Made by a program: the position numbers and the translations under genes. Positions 60,477 through 64,000 of a stretch of 64,000 bases of DNA are shown here, in pieces (the first letter of the stretch is position 1; every line of letters starts with the position of its first letter). Source of the DNA: Paenibacillus woosongensis (GTDB lineage Bacteria > Bacillota > Bacilli > Paenibacillales > Paenibacillaceae); assembly GCF_030122845.1 (NCBI RefSeq), contig NZ_CP126084.1:5108501-5172500 (forward strand), read 5' to 3'. The notes below the pieces were generated by a model, which saw nothing but the letters and a program-made list of their open reading frames with translations, made no database searches and was not told the origin of the DNA.

Positions 60477-60519
60477 AATATGAACTAAGGCGACCTTCTG
60501 GGTCGCCTTAGTTCATATT
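60477..60519. repeat. Perfect 19-bp stem hairpin
   Basis: The arms at 60477-60495 and 60501-60519 are perfectly complementary over 19 bases (core TGAACTAAGGCGACC) around TTCTG. There is no T-run on either side, although it sits between the hydrolase gene and the small minus-strand frame, where a terminator is expected. Confidence 0.75.
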
Positions 60520-60552
60520 ATTCTATTCGCCTATTTTACTTATGATGTTGTT

Positions 60553-61386
60553 CTAAAGTCCTTTCAACCAGCCCATGATAGCAGCTACTGATTCCATATA
60601 CCTCTGCCCTATAAGCACGCCGGTATGCGTGGTATCCCAGAGACTCTTATATTCTGCGCGGAGATGTTCCGCTGTCACCCTGCCCCGGCGGTCGTCATCT
60701 TCGCAGCTTACAGCCTTGATAACCAGGCATGGGCAAGAAATGGCGCTGCTGTCTATAGATATGCCCTTTGATTCGGCCGAAAAAGCAAAAGCGTTATATG
60801 CCCTGGACGATTCCATCGCCAGGTATTTCCTTTGGAATGCAATGTCCTCTGCCGATTCATCTATGCTGGTATGTTCTTCACGGGCTGGGGCTGGCATTAC
60901 GATAGCAGCTGTCAAAGGCTCTAAGTGTTCGTAGGGCACTTCTTCGTGAACTTCCTGGCTTATGACGGAATCGATCAGCACCAGCCCGGTAAGCTCAACG
61001 GTTTCAGCCAATTTCTGTCCCAGAATTCCCCCCATACTGAATCCGATAAGAATCGGCGCAGCGCAGCACTCCGCGACAACCTCATGGATAACCTCCCTGA
61101 TATCCTCCAAATAATCCTCAAAAGTAATCTTGGTCATATCCATAAGTCTGCTTTTGTAGTGGCTTCTCAAGTTCATGACATAGCAGGTCCATCCTTCGCG
61201 GGTAAAGTGAGGAATGTATTTGCTCCACATCCAGCTGCCTGTAAAGGCACCATGTACAAAAAGCAATGGGGGACTGTTCTTCGCAGCTTTGGAGAGGTTT
61301 TCCCCCTCGAATATCTCTAGAAATAAATCGTTCTCTCCGATGTATTTCTCCACATGATCAGGCACTTCTTTTGTAAAATCTCTCAT
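60553..61386 (-). CDS. Alpha/beta hydrolase
   Basis: A protein of about 277 residues. LLFVHGAFTGSWMWSKYIPHF contains the oxyanion-hole HG motif, GFSMGG (about 110-115) the nucleophile Ser, and the acid and His are probably the Asp of the EDDDRRGRV region and a His near TTHTGV. It acts on an unknown ester or acyl substrate in the cytoplasm. The frame opens two codons earlier; ATG 61386 has GGAGG seven bases upstream. A MarR-type operator TTTGATATCAAA lies 27 bp upstream, and the marR gene with the same operator lies next to it. Confidence 0.87.
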   Translation of the reverse strand: MRDFTKEVPDHVEKYIGENDLFLEIFEGENLSKAAKNSPPLLFVHGAFTGSWMWSKYIPHFTREGWTCYVMNLRSHYKSRLMDMTKITFEDYLEDIREVIHEVVAECCAAPILIGFSMGGILGQKLAETVELTGLVLIDSVISQEVHEEVPYEHLEPLTAAIVMPAPAREEHTSIDESAEDIAFQRKYLAMESSRAYNAFAFSAESKGISIDSSAISCPCLVIKAVSCEDDDRRGRVTAEHLRAEYKSLWDTTHTGVLIGQRYMESVAAIMGWLKGL

Positions 61387-61412
61387 AGTCATCTCCTCCT
61401 CGTCTCATTTAA

Positions 61413-61424
61413 TTTGATATCAAA
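61413..61424. promoter_or_regulatory. MarR operator A, upstream of the hydrolase gene
   Basis: TTTGATATCAAA is a perfect 12-bp palindrome. The identical site lies in the promoter of the adjacent marR gene, so one regulator probably controls both. Confidence 0.78.
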
Positions 61425-61442
61425 CTAATTATTGAAAAAAAT

Positions 61443-61865
61443 TTAGAAGTTGTCGTAAATCCGTTTTAAAATGTGAAGCAGGTCCTCTTTTTCTTTATCG
61501 GAAATGTCCAAATAAAACACATCCAACAACTCCTGCGAAATGGATTCAAAGATCGGCTCCAGCTCTCTCCCCTTCTCGGTTAAAGCAACATAAACAACCC
61601 TTGTATCCTCTGTGTCCCTTTCCTTTGTCACATATCCAAGCCGGACCAGCTTATCAACCAGCGCCGTAACTGTTGACTTATCTTTATTAATCCTCCTGGA
61701 AATGTCCGCCATCGTAAGTCGGGGCGCCCTGAATAAGGCATAGATGATATCGCCATGCGACGTGGCAATACCTTCGATCCCGTACTTCACCATCTCTGAT
61801 ACAATAAACCGGTTAACTTTCTCTCTGATTTTAGAAATTAACGAAATAACGTCTCTGCTTTCCAT
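61443..61865 (-). CDS. MarR-family regulator, apparently leaderless mRNA
   Basis: A protein of about 140 residues. The HTH is RLTMADISRRINKDKSTVTALVDKLVRLGYV (about 46-75) and the wing DTEDTRVVYVALTEKGRELE. The frame opens 23 codons earlier, but the promoter TTGCAA-N17-TATAAT (61900-61872 on minus) ends only six bases before ATG 61865 and no Shine-Dalgarno sequence is seen, so transcription probably begins at or next to the ATG. The palindrome TTTGATATCAAA lies in the spacer of that promoter, giving autorepression, and the same site precedes the hydrolase gene read next in the same direction. Confidence 0.87.
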   Translation of the reverse strand: MESRDVISLISKIREKVNRFIVSEMVKYGIEGIATSHGDIIYALFRAPRLTMADISRRINKDKSTVTALVDKLVRLGYVTKERDTEDTRVVYVALTEKGRELEPIFESISQELLDVFYLDISDKEKEDLLHILKRIYDNF

Positions 61866-61871
61866 AATCGT

Positions 61872-61900
61872 ATTATAGTTTGATATCAAATCAATTGCAA
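61872..61900 (-). promoter_or_regulatory. marR promoter with overlapping MarR operator B
   Basis: On the minus strand -35 TTGCAA (61895-61900) and -10 TATAAT (61872-61877) are 17 bp apart. TTTGATATCAAA (61879-61890) fills the spacer, so binding of the regulator would block polymerase. Confidence 0.8.
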
Positions 61901-61991
61901 GATTTAATCCGCTCGTAGACGCTAGGCCATGCACACTTCCCCCTCAATGAATAACCTGGCTAATAACGTAATAAATGAAACGAGGCTGCCT

Positions 61992-62993
61992 ATGGCAAAT
62001 TCCTATTCCCAAAGACGAATACGCAAAATTGTCCGCCGTTTTGGCCTGATTCCATTAAGATCAGAGTCAGTTGCGTCCTTTTACCGGAAGAATGCCATCA
62101 TCCGAGTGCAGACGGAAAGTGGATCCTATGCGATGAAGCCCTTTTATCGAAGTTTATTACTTCGTTCAGGTACAATTGACCAAATAAAAACAACTGCAGA
62201 TTATATACAATTCTTGATGAACAGCGGCTTCAATAATATGCCAAAATGGCTTAAGAGTAAGGACGGAAGGATATGGATTTTAAACCAAGGGAGGCCCTTC
62301 TACGTAACTGCATGGATACATGGAAGGAAATTGGAGACACCAGCAGATTTCGAAAAACTTGGCCGGGCTCTTGCCTCTTTGCATTCCAGCCGTTTCCTTT
62401 CCATGAATAGCACCTTTTTTGATCATATCCACTTATGGAAAAACCGGGATCGTCTCTTTCGTAGCCGAATGACAATAGCAAACCAAGCGAATCTATGGAC
62501 TCATCGATGGTTCAAAAGGTTCGGAGCATCCTGCATCCAATTTTCGGATCGGACTTGGACTGAATTAAAGACCCCGGAGATTGCAAACCTCTTGAAGAAG
62601 GAAATGGTCCGTCCCGCACTGATACACAACGATATTACTGCACATAACGTCATTATTTCCAATAACGGCCAGCTTTTTATCATCGATTGGGATCACATGA
62701 AGTTAGGCTCTATCTATGTCGACCTAGCGATCACCCTTATGAACACAACTCAGTTTAATCCTGTTTTCATGCATTCGTTGTTAAAAGGGTACGAGGAACT
62801 CCGTCCTCTAAACCACGCCGAGCGAAAATTGATTTCTGCCTTGTACCGGTTGCCTCGGGAAGCTTGGCATATTGCCCGGTTCCCTGATCACCCAAGAAGC
62901 CGCAACATGCTGGATATTATGGAACAAACATGGCTTCTGCGGTTAAGGGCTATGGATGTATTAGATGAATGGGCAAACTCAGGCCCCAATTAA
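61992..62993 (+). CDS. CotS-like/APH-type phosphotransferase family protein
   Basis: A protein of about 333 residues with the aminoglycoside-phosphotransferase-like kinase fold of spore coat proteins CotS/CotI and YutH. An N-lobe Lys is in YAMKPFYRSL; the catalytic loop is PALIHNDITAHNVIISNN (Asp and Asn), and IIDWDHMKLGSIYVDLA gives the metal-binding Asp. It could phosphorylate a coat component during sporulation or may be a pseudokinase. The frame opens at 61929; ATG 61992 with GAGG six bases upstream is favoured. It is divergent from the marR gene. Confidence 0.8.
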   Translation: MANSYSQRRIRKIVRRFGLIPLRSESVASFYRKNAIIRVQTESGSYAMKPFYRSLLLRSGTIDQIKTTADYIQFLMNSGFNNMPKWLKSKDGRIWILNQGRPFYVTAWIHGRKLETPADFEKLGRALASLHSSRFLSMNSTFFDHIHLWKNRDRLFRSRMTIANQANLWTHRWFKRFGASCIQFSDRTWTELKTPEIANLLKKEMVRPALIHNDITAHNVIISNNGQLFIIDWDHMKLGSIYVDLAITLMNTTQFNPVFMHSLLKGYEELRPLNHAERKLISALYRLPREAWHIARFPDHPRSRNMLDIMEQTWLLRLRAMDVLDEWANSGPN

Positions 62994-62998
62994 ATGAA

Positions 62999-63271
62999 TT
63001 ATAACTGAAACTCTAATTGAAAATCTCTTGGGTCATTCTCATATAATTCCTTATTTATTTCTACAGCCTCTTTACAACCAATCGCAAAATAAAATGCAAT
63101 TGTCTCCTCGGCAGAGCCCGCACAAATATCAGAATCTTGATAATTAATTTCGACTAACTGGCGTTTTCCATTTACTTCTCTCCATGCTCTTTTTATGAAT
63201 TGCGATGGATTCATATCATTTATTAATTCACACTCTTCGACCACTAACTTCCTATACGTTACATTGAACAT
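62999..63271 (-). CDS. Small hypothetical protein, 90 residues
   Basis: An acidic soluble protein without signal peptide. It is rich in aromatic and charged residues (FNVTYRKLVVEECELINDM; QSDICAGSAEETIAFYFAIGCKE). I do not recognise the family. GGAGG lies seven bases before the ATG, so expression is well supported. It ends six bases from the end of the CotS-like gene, convergently, with no clear terminator between them. Confidence 0.7.
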   Translation of the reverse strand: MFNVTYRKLVVEECELINDMNPSQFIKRAWREVNGKRQLVEINYQDSDICAGSAEETIAFYFAIGCKEAVEINKELYENDPRDFQLEFQL

Positions 63272-63419
63272 CAGTTACCTCCAATTTAGACAAATACTAT
63301 CTCTAAATAAACAATCAGCGACTTCCATTATTATACGTGTGAAAAGGGGAATGGCGACCAATTTGGTCGCCATTTTGAACTAGTGTCATTTAAACTGTAT
63401 GCCAAAAACTTAGACAATT

Positions 63420-63797
63420 TTAAGTTGTCTGGTCCTCTACAATCTCTTGCACCTCTTGCAATTGCTGCTTCGCCAGCTCTAATCTTTCTTTATATTGCTG
63501 AACGGTGTCCATGTGTTCATTGTGCTGCTCTGCATTGAAGAGTGCATTTTCTGCGTGGGATATTGAATTAACCGCATGCTCAACCGTAGGTTCCCCTGGG
63601 TGCGACATCGCTTGCCTCACTGAACGATCCGCCTTTTGAACAGAGTTGCTCAGCAACGTGCTTGGATGATCCTGTTTCCAGCTTGTGTCTGAATGCTTAG
63701 CCAATGATGTACCATCCCTTCTGCCATTGAGATCATAATTATCAGGCATAGTATTGGGAATTGTCCCGGAATTATACATTGGTAAACAAGCTGGCAC
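63420..63797 (-). CDS. Hypothetical hydrophilic, helical protein
   Basis: A 119-125-residue protein. The first half is low complexity; the second half (about 70-125) is a Gln/Glu-rich coiled coil (AENALFNAEQHNEHMDTVQQYKERLELAKQQLQEVQEI). No signal peptide or known domain is seen. GTG 63797 starts two bases after the stop of the CAP-domain gene and ATG 63779 is an alternative; neither has a good ribosome site, so translational coupling to the upstream gene is likely. I cannot assign a function. Confidence 0.6.
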   Translation of the reverse strand: MPACLPMYNSGTIPNTMPDNYDLNGRRDGTSLAKHSDTSWKQDHPSTLLSNSVQKADRSVRQAMSHPGEPTVEHAVNSISHAENALFNAEQHNEHMDTVQQYKERLELAKQQLQEVQEIVEDQTT

Positions 63798-63799
63798 AA

Positions 63800-64000
63800 T
63801 TACAGCGGCGTGTAGAAATTTTGAGTATAATATGGAACCTCATCTATGAATTTAACTCCAACTCCAAGTGTTGTATAGCCACTAGTCAACATATTATTCC
63901 GGTGCCCGGGCGAATTTAGCCAGCTGTAATGAGCATCGATGGCATTTATATGACCGCCTGCAATATTTTCACCTGTTGCCTTAAATTTGGTTAAGCCTTG
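63800..64000 (-). CDS. CAP-domain (SCP/YkwD-like) protein, C-terminal part
   Basis: The gene runs off the right edge; 66 residues of its C-terminus are present. ATGENIAGGHINAIDAHYSWLNSPGHRNNMLTSGYTTLGVGV-type sequence (in pieces) shows the CAP signature: GENIA, the WLNSPGHRNNML block with its His, and GVGV. YkwD-like CAP proteins are secreted in Bacillaceae and are often tied to spores. The N-terminus and signal peptide lie outside the window. Confidence 0.85.
   Translation of the reverse strand, partial: QGLTKFKATGENIAGGHINAIDAHYSWLNSPGHRNNMLTSGYTTLGVGVKFIDEVPYYTQNFYTPL

Overview
The window reads as chromosomal DNA from a Gram-positive, spore-forming member of the Paenibacillaceae, most probably Paenibacillus. 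Pointers are a giant RHS/YD-repeat protein next to an S-layer-homology (SLH) protein, a copper-amine-oxidase-N/SH3/NlpC-P60 hydrolase, a Bce-type two-component/ABC module, an AimR-like receptor-peptide pair of the kind known in Paenibacillus, strong GGAGG ribosome sites, and frequent GTG/TTG starts. I see no rRNA, tRNA, CRISPR array or intact insertion sequence. These are assignments from motifs and family knowledge only; no database search was possible.

Layout. 0-10.6 kb (minus strand): SLH/beta-propeller protein, a 2483-residue RHS protein with a HINT domain and a variable C-terminal tip, and a translationally coupled presumed immunity gene. 10.9-16.7 kb (plus): cell-wall hydrolase, then a BceRS-BceAB-like antimicrobial-peptide sensing and resistance module with a candidate operator. 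16.7-19.5 kb: large hairpin element, Ycf46-like AAA ATPase, helix-hairpin-helix membrane protein. 19.7-26.5 kb: accessory region, visibly AT-richer from about 21.3 kb. It holds an AimR/Alo-like receptor overlapping an unannotated 46-residue peptide gene, a small Xre regulator, a compact operon (PD-(D/E)XK-like nuclease, Ser/Thr kinase, unrecognised 380-residue protein) and a second operon (HTH, ImmA/IrrE peptidase, PIN-like protein). This is the best place for a new defence-like system.

26.6-34.4 kb: NAD(P)H oxidoreductase/MarR pair, csaA, a TerC-family gene under a yybP-ykoY (Mn2+) riboswitch, LLM monooxygenase, pentapeptide-repeat protein, chemoreceptor, yjdM. 34.8-47 kb: carbohydrate functions, namely a decayed FnIII fragment, a GH20 enzyme, a polysaccharide deacetylase, and a LacI-governed group (lacI, VOC, SDR, ThuA) sharing a palindromic operator with an intracellular GH9 enzyme, plus an amino-acid permease. 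47-53.5 kb: housekeeping genes mixed with visible decay (urea transporter/UreH-like remnant, truncated ECF sigma factor, frameshifted hxlA, truncated glycosyltransferase). 53.5-64 kb: MocR-like regulator lacking the usual PLP lysine, GNAT, GyrI-like, LysR with a divergent CofE-like ligase, malate:quinone oxidoreductase, hydrolase/MarR pair with twin operators and an apparently leaderless MarR mRNA, CotS-like kinase, small hypothetical genes and a partial CAP-domain protein at the right edge.

Common themes are contact and envelope warfare (RHS toxin, Bce module), peptide signalling beside a possible defence island, and glycan use under local repressors.
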